Shown piece by piece: positions 34,477 through 46,026 of a DNA stretch of 64,000 nt. Under the pieces are notes generated by a model. That model did no database searches and was not told the DNA's origin. It saw only the letters and a list, made by a program, of their open reading frames with translations. The DNA comes from Cephalotus follicularis (lineage: Eukaryota > Streptophyta > Magnoliopsida > Oxalidales > Cephalotaceae): NCBI GenBank assembly GCA_001972305.1, contig BDDD01000916.1:207865-271864 (forward strand), written 5' to 3'. The position numbers and the translations under genes were made by a program. Positions within the stretch are counted from its first letter, which is position 1. Each line of letters begins with the position of its first letter.

Positions 34477-34849
34477 ATGCTGGCAGTTTCAGATCAGACT
34501 TTTGTATATGCAGTGAGACATTTGGGAAATAGTTTTCTGTATTTAATTGAGCTATGTATATATACCATGTATGTAAAGAACATTATACTAGTGGAACCTC
34601 AAGAATACTTGAGGAAGTGGATGTAGGCACATTTGGGCCGAACCACTATGAAATTCTCTGTTTGTTCTACTCTCTTTTCTCTTTTTTTTTTTGCTGCTTG
34701 ATACAGTGATGATATCTGTTTATCTGCTAAAGGAATATCATAATGAGGATGATGTCCATATGATAGATTACTCTAAATGAGCTGCTGATTCCTCATTCAG
34801 GAGTGTGGATATTCAAACTATGATTTTATTGACAAGTGAAAATTATTGG
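34477..34849. repeat. Left copy of a 370-bp direct repeat
   Basis: Matches 36637-37005 almost base for base (GATGCTGGCAGTTTC, GGGAAATAGTTTTCTGTAT, CTTGAGGAAGTGGATGTAGG). It is part of solo LTR A and ends where the T LTR starts. Confidence 0.92.
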
Positions 34850-36636
34850 TATTGATGAAAAAATCAACTCCTCAACAGTTCCTTACGTGGAATGGTTTGA
34901 TTTGTAGAGGAAAACGCAATAAATGCTCCGAGAACAGAATTGGGTTGAGTAATTCACGATCTTCCCTGCACACAAATATCAAACTAATCGAAGAACCAGG
35001 AGGTTTCACTCCTAGGGACTCTCCGATGCTTAAGTTAGGCAGTGTACAAGAAAGAAAGCAATAAGGTTCTTTAGAATATAAAAATGGTAGATCTGTGAAG
35101 TGTATTTGATTGCTGTATTTATAGTGGTGCTTCGTTGTAACTGTCTTACTTGACTTGCGGAGATGATTATTGTACCCCTAGGAAATGACCGAGGATCTCG
35201 CGGCATTTCCTTATTTGACGCTGTGGCGTTATTGTGCATTATCTTTTCAAATTAAAAATGGACTGACCACTTGTCTGTAGCTCTAGAGTACACTTGTCTT
35301 ATTTTCCAGAGGATACGTGACGGTATTTTTGGGTAGGATTTTTCCCATATCATATGCCTCCTTGGTCTTCATTTTCTGGGATTGGCAGAGGAAGAAGACC
35401 ATTAATGGCTTGGCTTAACTTCGAGTAGGGCCTATGATCAATCCATTACTCAGACTATTGTTTTTTTTTGGCCTTATTGCTCGGCCCAAGTCTGGCATTA
35501 ATTATGACGCGGCAGAGCAAAGGTCATTTCCGTTTTATGTCTCTTCGGAAGCTGCGCATAATCTCTTCGTATCCCGCATATGATTTGATGTATTGATCTC
35601 AACCGTTTAATCTGGTAAGGATCGCGTGGCTAGAGAATGATCTAGGGTTCTTTAAATAGCCTCGTCTTCTTGAGAAAGTATCTTTATGCTTCTCATACTC
35701 TCAAAGCTTCTGTGCAACCAAATCTTCGTGCTTCCCCGAACTTCAAAAAACTCTTATCTTCAAATCTATCTTGCAAAATTCCCAGGTGAACCATTTTGCT
35801 CCATTTAGTTTTAGCAAATTGTTCAGGCAGGTTCAGGGTCTTCATCGGCTTTTCTTCCTTTGTCCCTGTCTCTCTTCTCACAAATTTCCAGATGGTCAGG
35901 ACGAAACAAACCACTAGATATTTTAGAACTCCTGAAGAAGTACGTCGTGCCGGAAAAGGGGTTAATGTCGCTGAATGCCCCTTGGGTATGGATGAGGACT
36001 CGGATGCCACCACCACAGGTGCTCCAGACGTTGCCTCCACTGAGGCTGGCGTCCAAGTTTCTGGGACACATTTCAACAAAAGTGTGCTCGACCGAGAGAA
36101 AGTTAAGGAATTGGCTAGGAATTATGCCTTCCCGAGAGGTCTGGAATTCGGCCTTCCCAAAGATCCCAAAGAGGTGACAAATAGCAGACCTGGCCTCTTG
36201 GTGGTATTTGTGGATGCTCTAGAACACGGTCTGAGGCTCTTGATTCCGGCCTTTGCCCTTGCGATCTTGAGGCATTTCAAAATTCATCCCTTACTGCTCC
36301 AGGCGTAATCTTGGGCCTTCATCATAGGATTTTTGGTGAAGTGTTTGGAGATCAACGCAACTGCTACAGTGGGGCTCTTTAAAGAATTTCATGCTCTAGC
36401 TACTTCTCCTGGCAAGCGCAAGTACTACTTCAAGTCACGCCCTGGTCTAACCAAGAAATTGTTGGTGGACCCATGAAGTCGGTCAAGGGTTGGAGAGGGA
36501 GGTACTTTCTCATCAAGAATCTCCCTGGATTTGTCCCTTGCCAGTGCTCAGACGCACTGGATATTCAATGCCTCAACAAGAGGTCAGCTTTGACTGATAC
36601 CGAGAGGATCTCTCTCTATATATATATATATATATA
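34850..36636 (+). mobile_element. Family T LTR plus start of internal region
   Basis: The LTR runs from 34850 (TATTGATGAAAAAATC, compare TGTTGATACAGAAATC) to CCCATATCA ending at 35352, about 500 bp. It keeps the CAACAG-TCCTTACGTGG start, the GGAGGTTTCACTCCTAGGGAC block and ATGACCGAGGATCTCG. A ~1.25 kb internal region with the beginning of gag follows and is cut at a (TA)n run at 36610-36636. The remaining internal part and the 3' LTR are missing. This is the only T copy in the window with coding sequence. Confidence 0.8.
35892..36600 (+). pseudogene. Gypsy-type element gag, N-terminal part
   Basis: Open from ATG at 35892 to a stop at 36308 (139 codons), then continuing in other frames to about 36600. 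The segment around FVDALEHGLRLLIPAFALAIL resembles the plant 'putative gypsy type transposon' domain (proteins containing F-xGLRLPLHPF). The later phrase LFKEFHALATSPGKRKYYF fits the same family. Upstream in-frame codons to 35796 exist, but the start at 35892 gives MVRTKQTTR, strikingly like the histone H3 tail MARTKQTAR. The product would be a structural or nucleic-acid-binding protein of the element. Broken by a stop and by truncation. Confidence 0.65.
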
Positions 36637-37005
36637 ATGCTGGCAGTTTCAGATCAGACTTTTGTATATGCAGTGAGACATTTGGGAAATAGTTTTCTGT
36701 ATCTAATTGAGCTATGTATATATTCCATGTATGTAAAGAACATTATACTAATGGAACCTCAAGAATACTTGAGGAAGTGGATGTAGGCATATTTTGATCG
36801 AAACACTATAATTTTTTTTTGTCTGTTATACTCTCTTTCTCTTAATTTTGCTGCTTGATAGAGTAATGATATTTATTTATCTGTTAAAGAAATATCATAA
36901 TAAGGATGATGTCCATATGATAACTTACTCTAAATAAATTGCTGATTCCTTATTCGTGTGGATATTTGTATTATGATTTTATTGACAGGTAAAAAAATTT
37001 GGGAA
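36637..37005. repeat. Right copy of the 370-bp direct repeat
   Basis: Same LTR A sequence as 34477-34849, continuing after it into unique LTR A sequence up to 37435. The junction with the T fragment is a TA microsatellite followed by ATGCTGGCAG. Confidence 0.92.
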
Positions 37006-37440
37006 ACGTCCTTTTTTAGGGTTAATTTTTGCAGTTTTTCTATAAAAATTTCCACCATATCTATTGGACAATTATTGACAAATAAATAAGACAAATGATA
37101 TATACTTATGAGGTTAATAGAAAAGTTGAGTAGAAATAGTAATCATAGAGTTATGGAGGTCAAATATGCAATAATTTTGTAAGTATCGTGGTTATGGATG
37201 TATGCTTATAAACATTATGTTATAAGAGTAAAGACTTGAATATAGGGTCAAGAATAAAAAGAATGATCTAGTGGATAGAACTTTATAGAAACTCTATTAT
37301 TAAGTGTGCTCATATAAGATAAATTTTTTTAAGATGGGTGATCTCTTGGGAAGTAGTGATGAGTTGAGCGTAGTTAGTCTATAGTAAGGTACCGCCCGTC
37401 AATTAGAGTTACGAAAAATGGGACGGGTTGTGTCAAAAGT

Positions 37441-38576
37441 AACCAAATGACGCAAAGTAGACTTATGAGAATCAACATCCCCGACCATATCTGTATCTGT
37501 GTAGCCAACTAATACATGTTTTTTACTTCCAAAATTGAGTTTCAAATCAGTTGTACCCCAAAGATATCATAATTCATTTCACCGCTTTCCAATGTTCCCT
37601 TCCATGATTTGAAAGAAATCGGCTAAATGTACCAACTACATGAGCTATGTCTGTCCTTGTACATACCATTGCACACATTAAGCTTCTCACCACTGAGGTA
37701 TATGGAACCTTTTGAATGTCCTCATCATTTGTAGAAGGACACTGTTTGGTGCTTAACTTAAAGTGATTGGCAAGAGGAGAGCTAATCGGTTTAGCATTAC
37801 TCATATTAAGCACCTTTTCAATATATTTCTCTTGCGACAAAAACAACTTTCTAACACCCCTGTCTCGAATAATCCTCATCCCAAGAATCTATTTCGCTGG
37901 TCCCAAGTCTTTCATAGCAAAAGACATTCAATTGCTTCTCCAATATGTCAATTCCATAAGCATTCTTACCAACAATCAACATGTCATCAATATAGAGTAC
38001 AAAGAATAATGAAATCATCTTTAGAGAATTTTTGTATGAACACATAATGGTCAGATTGATCTTCTTGTAGCCTTGCTCCCCCATAACTAACTCAAACTTC
38101 TTGTACCATTGTCTCGGTGCTTGCTTCAGGCCATAAAGACTTTTCTTCGACTTGCAAACAAATTCTTCTTTTCCTTTTACCTGAAACCCTCTAGCTGCTC
38201 CATTTATATCTCTTCCTCCAAGTTACTATGAAGGAAAGCAGTCTTCACATCCATCTGCTCAATCTCTAAATCAAGACTGGCTACAAAACCAAGAACCACA
38301 CCAATGGATAACATCTTCACAATTGGAGAAAATATCTCATCAAAATCAATACCCTTTCTCTGACTAAATCCCTTGACTACCAATCTGGATTTGTATCGCG
38401 GACATGAAGAGTGTTCTTCTTTCTTTACCTTGTATATCCACTTGTTCTTCAAAGCAATTTTTTGTTACTTTACTAGCTCAAAGGTACGATTTTCATGCAA
38501 TGATTTCATCTCATCTTGCATGGCTTCTATCCATTCTTTCTTATGCTCATCTTCCCCAGCTTCTTCATACCTCTCA
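37441..38576 (-). pseudogene. Copia reverse transcriptase and RNase H start
   Basis: Reads from EWIEAMQDEMKSL (about 38530) through ALKNKWIYKVK, KSRLVVKGFSQRKGIDFDEIFSPIVK, LEIEQMDVKTAFLH, VCKSKKSLYGLKQAPRQWYKKF, the catalytic LYIDDMLIVG, and LFLSQEKYIEKVL. It then reaches the RNase H start (YTDTDMVGD, KSTLRHLVTF) at the edge of solo LTR A. At least three frameshifts are needed. It copies element RNA into cDNA when intact. Its 5' neighbour, integrase, is 7.2 kb away because element B inserted right after the EGEPE codons. Confidence 0.92.
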
Positions 38577-41380
38577 TGTGACATCCGTGTCCTTGTACGG
38601 TCTGTGCCTGTGAGCCTACGTAGCTTTCTGTCTGTCTGTCTAGCGGTTGGTCCGTTATCTGGCTTTCATGACATATGCATCACGACAATTATAAATTTTA
38701 TAAATGTTATTCCGATGGTTTTCTGCATAACGAATTAATTATGTTTACCATAAATTAAATGATGTTTTTTTTTATTTTTCTGAAATGGCTGCTGATTCGA
38801 AAAAATAGCCCAAGTGGTATGTCCTAAATATCCAATTTTTGTCCGTATCGGTTAAATTCTAAACAAAAACTCAGTCCGTTTTGAGTTGAATATATATGAG
38901 AAATGCCAAAATTTTCTCATTTTGCCGCTTCTCTCTCTCCCCCTGACTTTCTCTCTCCTCTCTCCCGTCTCTCTCTACCTTCAGCCTTCTACCACCGGCG
39001 TTAGTACCGATCTGACGCCGACGAAGGTACCGACATGACCGGCATGACCCCCTGAGCACGCCGAACCCTACCACCGCACCGGCAACCGCGCCGTTCGCGC
39101 GCACAGAGCTCTTCTCTCTTTGCCTTTGTTTTGCGCCATATCTCCGTCTCCGACGATCGTCATGGCAAGGTGAGCCCAGTTTCAGACTCCTGGCGTCGCG
39201 ACCGTTCGAACGTTACCATCCCCGACACGTGACGACGCCGGCAATGACGATCGGCGGCGAAGGCAGCCACGGTCAACGCAGCCGTTCCGGCCAGATGCGG
39301 CAGTGCCACGACCAACGCGCCTCAGATCTGTGATCCCCAGCCTCTGACGCGCCATATGCGACTTCTGGGGATGACCGGCGACGCGCGTGGCTGACACGCG
39401 CCGGCCAGAGGCAGGGCATGGGCCCATGCGCCGGTGACCTTCTGCGGCCCGTTCTGACAGCTTTCCGACTCTGTTCTCCACGTTGATGTGATCCGTTCCA
39501 GTTCCGCTACGGGATTCTGACTCTGTGCTCCGTTCCGTCCGATTTCGGTAAATTCTGAACTATGTTCCGTTAGTTATGTTTTATGTTTATTTCTATAGTT
39601 CTGCATCTGTTTCTGTGGTATATGAACTTAAATTGCTTATATGACTCAAAATTAGATAACCTAGACAACCACTTGGACTTGGACTTGGACTTACTTTAAT
39701 ATTTATGAACGAATGTTTAAATTAAATGTTTAAAAGATTTTTTTAATAATCTAACTTCTGTTCTGTCAACCGTTTTGATCGGTTTTAGATTTCTGACATA
39801 TGCACGCATTTCATTGCATAACGCTTTTCACGTCTTAGTACGTGTTTCAGTCTGATAGTCTGCTATCTGTCTGTCTGTCTGTCTGTTGGCAGAGGATCCT
39901 GCCTTTGAGGTCGGCCATGGAGGCGAACGGTCGAGGGACTCGCTCGTCTGTTCTGTGAGTGGAACGCCTTTCTTTAACCTTTTATTCTGAAATGCTTTTA
40001 TATGGTTTAAATGTTTAAGCGTGTTCGCTTACTTGTTTTCTGTATCTGAATGAACCTGATTTTAGTTCATTTCTGAAATCTGTTTAAGTTTTAATGTCTG
40101 AAACTTTCTTTTAATGTTTTCAAACGCTCGCACGATGATAGTCATACTATGACGATATTTTCAGTTATATCTGTACTTGAAAAAAACACAATTTATGTAT
40201 CTGTTTAAATCTGTTCTGAGACATTGGTAATTTCTGTATCTGCTAATCTGTTAAATATGTTTAGATGTATGGTGATCTCAGAATTGTATTATATATATAT
40301 ATCTGATGCCCATGAGAGGCTTTGTCTACATGTGTATGACTTTCTGCTGATGCTTGAACACGATGATGTCCTTGCCACTATTTCTGCTGGACGTTCGGCC
40401 CGACGGGGCCCAGGCATCAACCTTACCTAGAAAACCCATGGCATCTCTATATATTTATTTCTGTTTAAACTCCGTTACTATTATATGGATGAAAAATCTG
40501 AGGATTTGAATCTGTTTGAAAAAAACGATCTGGTTTTTTGATTTGGTTTTCTGCTGAAATCTGGAAACTTTGGTTTTTTAAATCGATTTTAGATTTATAT
40601 TTTATTTAAGTTGTTTTTTATTTGTTTTATAAATCAGAGTTTGGACATCTTCTGTTTCTGAACTTCGATTTAAGTTTGTTTGATACTTTTGTTATATCTT
40701 TTCTGTAAAGATATTTATATGCGAGCAAAACTCTGAGAAGTCTTTTTGTTCCATCTCACTAGTCCTGTGAACTAACCCTCTCCTTTGTTTTCTGTTTTTA
40801 GTTATGACAGGTTAGTCTGCTATGCTTGTTCAACTGAAGTCTGTCTGTCTGCTGAGGTGAGACCACAAGGACATGCCTACAAGAGTCAACACATGCATAT
40901 CATCATTGCATTAGTATTTAAATTTCTGCATTACTTATATTTTTATATAACTGTTTTGGTTTTGTTTAAAAAGGGCTGAGCCCTATTCAGGTTTTAAGTT
41001 TTGTTAATATGGTTGAGGTAGAGCCCAACCCATTACTTGTTTTCTGCTTTTTAATTATGATCTGCTGAGGGCTGAGCCCATTTTATAACTGTTTCCTCCT
41101 TTGGGAGTGTAATTTAATAAAACTGTATTTTTCTTTACAAGGGGCATAGTCTGATAAACGAATACTACATGCCCGATTTTCGTAAAATTTTAAGAGTTTG
41201 AATTATTTTCAAGTTTTTCAAGAAACTTTCTGTTTTTCTTTATGTTTTAAAGAATTCTTCTGTTTAAAAATGTATTTCTGAAACTCTGTTATGCTGAGCC
41301 TACGAGGTGAGTCTCTTATGGGAGGCTTGGCCTCGTAGCGGGCGCGACGGATTCCAGCGGGGCTTGGTCCGGGCTTGTTA
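38577..41380 (+). repeat. 5' LTR of element B
   Basis: Begins TGTGACATCCGTGTCC and ends GGGCTTGTTA, where the 3' copy has the expected CA. Contains TATA-like 38890, a CT-rich leader, a GC-rich block 39000-39480, a (TCTG)n run at 39858-39884, and a GAGGTGAGTCTCTTATGGG block near its end. Confidence 0.93.
38890..38897 (+). promoter_or_regulatory. TATA-like box, 5' LTR of element B
   Basis: ATATATAT followed by GAGAAATGCC and a pyrimidine-rich stretch. Conserved in position in all three B LTRs. Confidence 0.5.
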
Positions 41381-41383
41381 GTT

Positions 41384-41395
41384 TGGTATCAGAGC
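41384..41395 (+). promoter_or_regulatory. Primer-binding site (initiator tRNA-Met type)
   Basis: TGGTATCAGAGC three bases after the 5' LTR, the standard complement of the 3' end of plant initiator tRNA-Met, where reverse transcription starts. Confidence 0.9.
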
Positions 41396-42946
41396 TTTTG
41401 GTTTTCAGATTCTCTAGACTCATCTACATGTCATGCATTTCTTGTAGGCATTCATTTCTGAGTTCTGGTATAAGTATGGGTAGCATGCCTTGTGGTCAAG
41501 AGAAATCATCTTGTGTTAGAGTTTGCGTTTGGGCTCGACCCAAATGTTCTGAGGTCTGAGATTTTTGTTCTGGATTTCTCTGTTGCAACAGAGTTGTTGC
41601 TGGGTTGTCACACCCTTATTCCCCCTGTTCTAATATAGTAGATCTGAAATGTCTGATGATAATTTGGAGTTCTGATTCTGTTGCTGAAGTTGTTGGTTGG
41701 TTATATCTGAGGTTATGGAGATAGAACTGTTTAATTCTGAAATTTTAAGGTTCGAGTAGTAGTATGTTTATCTGTTTTGTGGTATTGTAATTAATTTTCT
41801 GATGAGGTTCTGATTGGTGTCTGAATTTCTTTCTGATGGAGTTCCCTGTTAGGGGGGATATGTTTGGGAGTCAATAGATTCTGAGGAATGTGATGCTCTG
41901 CTATACAGTGAATGCCGAGTAATGGATGTGATTGATCCGTCCTTCTGGAAAGTTTTATGATTGTATATCTTTTATGAATTGTGGTACGAGAAGATATGAT
42001 GTGGAGTTCGTTGATAAACGTCTCTTGAGATAATAAGTATGATTATTTGAATAAGGTTGAATTGAAGTTCTGGATTCAATATTTCTGCTTGATGATTCAT
42101 TTCATAACTAGAGTATGAAATGAGTATGTATAGATAAGTGGATGCAGAGGAAATCTGTATTGTAGCCTTGAGATCTATAAGAATGCTTTAATTGCAGACT
42201 CTTTTGACTTGTCTTGATTAAAGTTAATGGTTGCTTATATGATCAGATCAGACTTGAATTGCATTTTGATGACTTTAGCTTTAACCTATGCAAGTTATAT
42301 AGAAGACTTGATGATAGGAAGTGAGGATTTGTAAAGTGGTAATATTATGTCATACAGAGGATTGAAATATGAGTTCTACTGATTAGATGACTGTTAAAGA
42401 TCCTTATTATCTGTTTGAAGTTCTGATATGATTAAATTTTTGTTTATATATTGAATTGAAGTTCCTAGATGATGGAAATGCTACGAGTTCTAGTAATATG
42501 TTATGAATAATGACATGATTCTCATGATGAGAGAAAGTTGTTATAAGTTTTCTGCAGTCTCTGCATGGTTATGAATCTGATAATGTCGAGGTTTGTAGTG
42601 TAATTTTTGATCAAATGTCTGTTAAGAAACTGTATTCATGACTTGAAGTCTTGAAACGATCTGGTTAGAGAATGAATTTGGGGTTTCTGGTTGATACAAT
42701 CTTGCGAGTCAAGATACATTGTGAATCATGTTTGGATAAAAACTTTTCAAGTTCTGGTGTCAAAAATCTAAAAATGATGTGTGAATGGTTCTAATGCGAG
42801 TAATAGCGATAGTTGAAAATTTTTGGTGATCTGATTTCTGTATTGATGAAAAGTTGTTATGAGTTGACCATTTCTGTTTATCTTATGAGGCAAGTGCTTA
42901 ACTCTTTTCAACCTTTAGAATTCTGCGAATTTCGAGGACGAAATTC
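41396..42946 (+). other. Non-coding internal region of element B
   Basis: AT- and TCTG-rich, with stops in all frames and no recognisable gag or pol motif. A purine tract at 41850-41866 (TAGGGGGGATATGTTTG) nearly duplicates the true one at 42950, hinting that the region was built by deletion and rejoining of a longer gypsy-type internal domain. Confidence 0.7.
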
Positions 42947-42964
42947 TGTTAAGGGGGATATGTT
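42927..42964 (+). promoter_or_regulatory. Polypurine tract of element B
   Basis: TTCGAGGACGAAATTCTGTT then AAGGGGGATATGTT directly before the 3' LTR. The FRGR/FEDE-type GAATTTCGAGGACGAA phrase is commonly found at this point in plant Ty3/gypsy elements and is the best clue to the ancestry of element B. Confidence 0.8.
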
Positions 42965-45731
42965 TGTGACATCCGTGTCCTTGTACAGTCTGTGTCTGTG
43001 AGCTTACATGGCTTTCTGTCTATCTAGCGGTTGGTCCGTTATCTGGCTTTCATGACATATGCATCACGACAATTATAAATTTTATAAATGTTATTCCGAT
43101 GGTTTTCTGCATAAGAAATTAATTATGTTTACAGTAAATTAAATGATGTTTTTTTTTATTTTTTTGAAATGACTGTTGATTCGAAAAAATAGCCCAAGTG
43201 GTATGTCCTAAACATCCAATTTATGTCCGTATCGGTTAAATTCAGGGCAAAAACCCAATCCGTTTTGAGTTGCATATATATGAGAAATGCCAAAATTTTC
43301 TCATTTTGCCATTTCTCTCTCTCCCCGACTTTCTCTATCCTCTCTCCCGTTTCTCTCTACCTTCAGCCTTCTGCCATCGGCGTCAGTGCCGATCTGACGC
43401 CGATGAAGGTACCGGCATGACCCCCTCAGCACGCCGAGCCCCACCACTGTGCTGGCAACCGCGCCGTTCGCGCGCATGGAGCTCTTCTCTCTCCGCCTCT
43501 GTTTTGCGCCATATCTCCCTCTTCGGCGATCGTCACAGCAATGCGAGCCCAGTTTCGGACTCCTGGCGTCGCAGCCATTTGAACGGTACCAGCCCCGACA
43601 CGTGACGACGCCGACAACGCCAATCGGCAGCGAAGGCGGCCGCGGTCAATGCGACTGTTCCGGCTAGATGCGGCAGCACCACGACCAACGCGCATCAGAT
43701 CTGTGATCCCCAGCCTCCGATGCGCAAGATGCGACTTCAGGGGCTGACAGGCAATGCGCGTGGCTGACACGCACCGACCAGCGGTGGTGCATGGGCCCAC
43801 GTTCCGTCAATCTTCTGCGGCCCGTTCTGACAGCTTTTCGACTTCGTTCTCCGCGTTGATGTGATCTGTTCCATTTCCGCTGCGGGATTCTGACTCTGTG
43901 CCCCGTTCAGTCCGATTTCGGTAAATTCTTAATTCTGTTCTGTTAGATCTGTTTTTTGTTGAATTATGTAGTTTTGCATATGTTTCTGTGGTATATGAAC
44001 TTAAATTGCTTATATGACTCAAAATTGGATAACCTGGACAACCACTTGGACTTGGACTTGGACTTACTTTAATGTTTTTGAAGGGATGTTTAAATTAAAG
44101 GTTTAAAAGATATTTTTAATAATCTGACTTATGTTCTGTTAACCGTTTTGATCGGTTTTAGATTTCTGACATATGCACGCATTTCATTGCATAACGCTTT
44201 TCACGTCTTAATACGTGTTTAAGTCTAATAGTCTTCTATCTATCTGTCTGTCTGTTGGTAGAGGTTCCTGCCTTTGAGGTCGGCCATGGAGGCATCGAGG
44301 GACTCGCTCGTCTGTTCTGTGTGTGGAACGCCTTTCTTTAACCTTTTATTCTGAAATGCCTTTATATGGTTTAAATGTTTAAGCGTGTTCGCTTACTTGT
44401 TTTCTGTATCTGAATGAACTTAATTTTAGTTCATTTCTGAAATCTGTTTAAGTATTAATGTCTGCAACTTTCTTTTAATGTTTTCAAACGCTCGCACGAT
44501 GATAGTCATACTATGATGATATTTTCAGTTATATCTGTACTTGAAAGAAAAACGATTTCTGTATCTGTTTGAATATGTTTAAATCTGTTCTGAGACATTG
44601 GTAATTTCGGTATCTGCTGAATCTGTTAAATATGTTTAGATGCATGGTGATCTCGGAATTGTATTATATATATATATATCTGATGCCCATGAGAGGCTTT
44701 GTCTACACGTGTATGACTTTCTGCTGATGTTTGGACACGACGGTGTCCTTGCCACTATTTCTGTTGGACGTTCGGCCTGACGGGGCCCATGCGTCAATCT
44801 TACCTAGGAGACCCATGGCATATCTATACATTTATTTCTGTTTAAACCCTGTTACTATTATATGTATGAAAAATCTGAGGATTTGAATCTGTTTGAAAGA
44901 AATGATCTGATTTTCTGCTGATTTCTAGAAACTTTGGTTGTATAAATCGATTTTAGATTTATATTCTGTTTAAGTTTTTTTTGATCTGTTTTATAAATCA
45001 GAGTTTGGACATTCTTCTGTTTCTGAACTTCTGTTTAAGCTTGTTTTATACTTTTGTTATATATTTTCTGTAAAGATATTTATATGCGAGCAAAACTCCA
45101 ATGAGTCTTTTTGTTCCATCTCAGTAGTCCTGTGGACTAACCCTCTCATTTGTTTTCTATTTTTAGTTCTGCTAGTTTAGTCTGCTGCGCTTGTTCAGCT
45201 GAAGTCTGTCTGTCTGCTGAGGTGAGACCACAAGTGCATGCCTACCAGAGTCAACACATGCATATCATCATTGCATTAATATTTAAATTTCTGCATTACT
45301 TATGTTTTTATATAATTGTTTTGGTTTTGTTTAAAAAGGGCTGAGCCCTATTCAGTTTTTAAGTTTTGTTAATATGGTTGAGGCAAAGCCCAACCCATTA
45401 CTTGTTTTCTGCTTTTAAATTTTGATCTGCTGAGGGCTGAGCCCATTTTATAATTGTTTCCTCCTTCGAGAGTGTAATTTTATAAAACTGTGTTTTTCTT
45501 TACAGAGGGCATAGACCGATAAATGAATACTATATGCCCGATTTTCGAAAAATTTTAAGAGATAGAATTATTTTCAAGTTTTTCAAGAAACTCTCTGTTT
45601 TTCTTTATGTTTTGTTAAAAATGTATTTCTGAAATACTGTTCTGCTGAACCTATGAGGTGAGTCTCTTATGGGAGGCTTGGACTCGTAGCGGGCGCGACG
45701 GATTTCAGCGTGGCTGGGTCCGGGCGTGTCA
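42965..45731 (+). repeat. 3' LTR of element B
   Basis: Aligns to the 5' LTR along its length with scattered substitutions and small indels, for instance fewer TCTG units at about 44243. Ends GGGCGTGTCA. TATA-like run at 43274-43281. Confidence 0.93.
43274..43281 (+). promoter_or_regulatory. TATA-like box, 3' LTR of element B
   Basis: Same context as in the 5' LTR. If active it would read outward into the copia integrase region in antisense. Confidence 0.45.
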
Positions 45732-46014
45732 TCTCGGGTTCTCCCTCGTCAGACAACAATACATATTCACGATGAGGATATCTCGTGGAAGGCTGTAGGC
45801 CTCTGGTAGACCTTCTAAGTGGAACTGTGGGTGCAACTTTTGGTGCTGTTAACTGATTATGGGCATTACCATCTAGTTCAACAGGTATGGAAGCAATTTC
45901 TTCTATATTAGCTATACCACTTTGATCAATCAGAACCTCATCATCAACATGGCCTTGCACTGGTTCTACAGGAACTGAATCCAAGTCAATCAAATGATCA
46001 CTATAGTGAGACAT
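45732..46014 (-). pseudogene. Copia integrase-RT linker
   Basis: Minus strand encodes a low-complexity acidic stretch followed by VPLRRSTRGLQPSTRYP, the RRSxR motif typical between integrase and RT in copia. It runs up to the B insertion (SDEGEPE) and resumes at 38576 with RYEEAGEDE. Confidence 0.85.
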
Positions 46015-46026
46015 TATCTTCTCTTT

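Larger units (their letters stand above)
32505..37435 (+). mobile_element. Solo LTR, family A, carrying a nested T fragment
   Basis: Bounded by TGTAATACCACG at 32505 and GGTTGTGTCA at 37435 with an exact duplication AAAGT on each side (32500-32504, 37436-37440), inserted in the copia RNase H between VTF and ARR. Removing the nested material (34850 to about 37005) leaves ~2.8 kb, consistent with one large LTR of a gypsy-type element. No coding sequence of its own is seen. Orientation is taken from the TGTAATACC start and is not independently proven. Confidence 0.8.
38577..45731 (+). mobile_element. Family B element: large-LTR, non-coding (LARD-like)
   Basis: 5' LTR 38577-41380 and 3' LTR 42965-45731, each ~2.8 kb and closely similar, surround only ~1.58 kb without any recognisable gag or pol. 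The 5-bp flanks are TCTCA (38572-38576) and TCTCG (45732-45736). A primer-binding site TGGTATCAGAGC follows the 5' LTR and a purine tract precedes the 3' LTR. Such an element must rely on proteins from a relative. The orientation is plus, opposite to the copia host. Confidence 0.93.

Noticed and set aside
38577-45731. B element as a composite DNA transposon
   Set aside because: The long direct (not inverted) repeats, the primer site and the polypurine tract identify an LTR retrotransposon.
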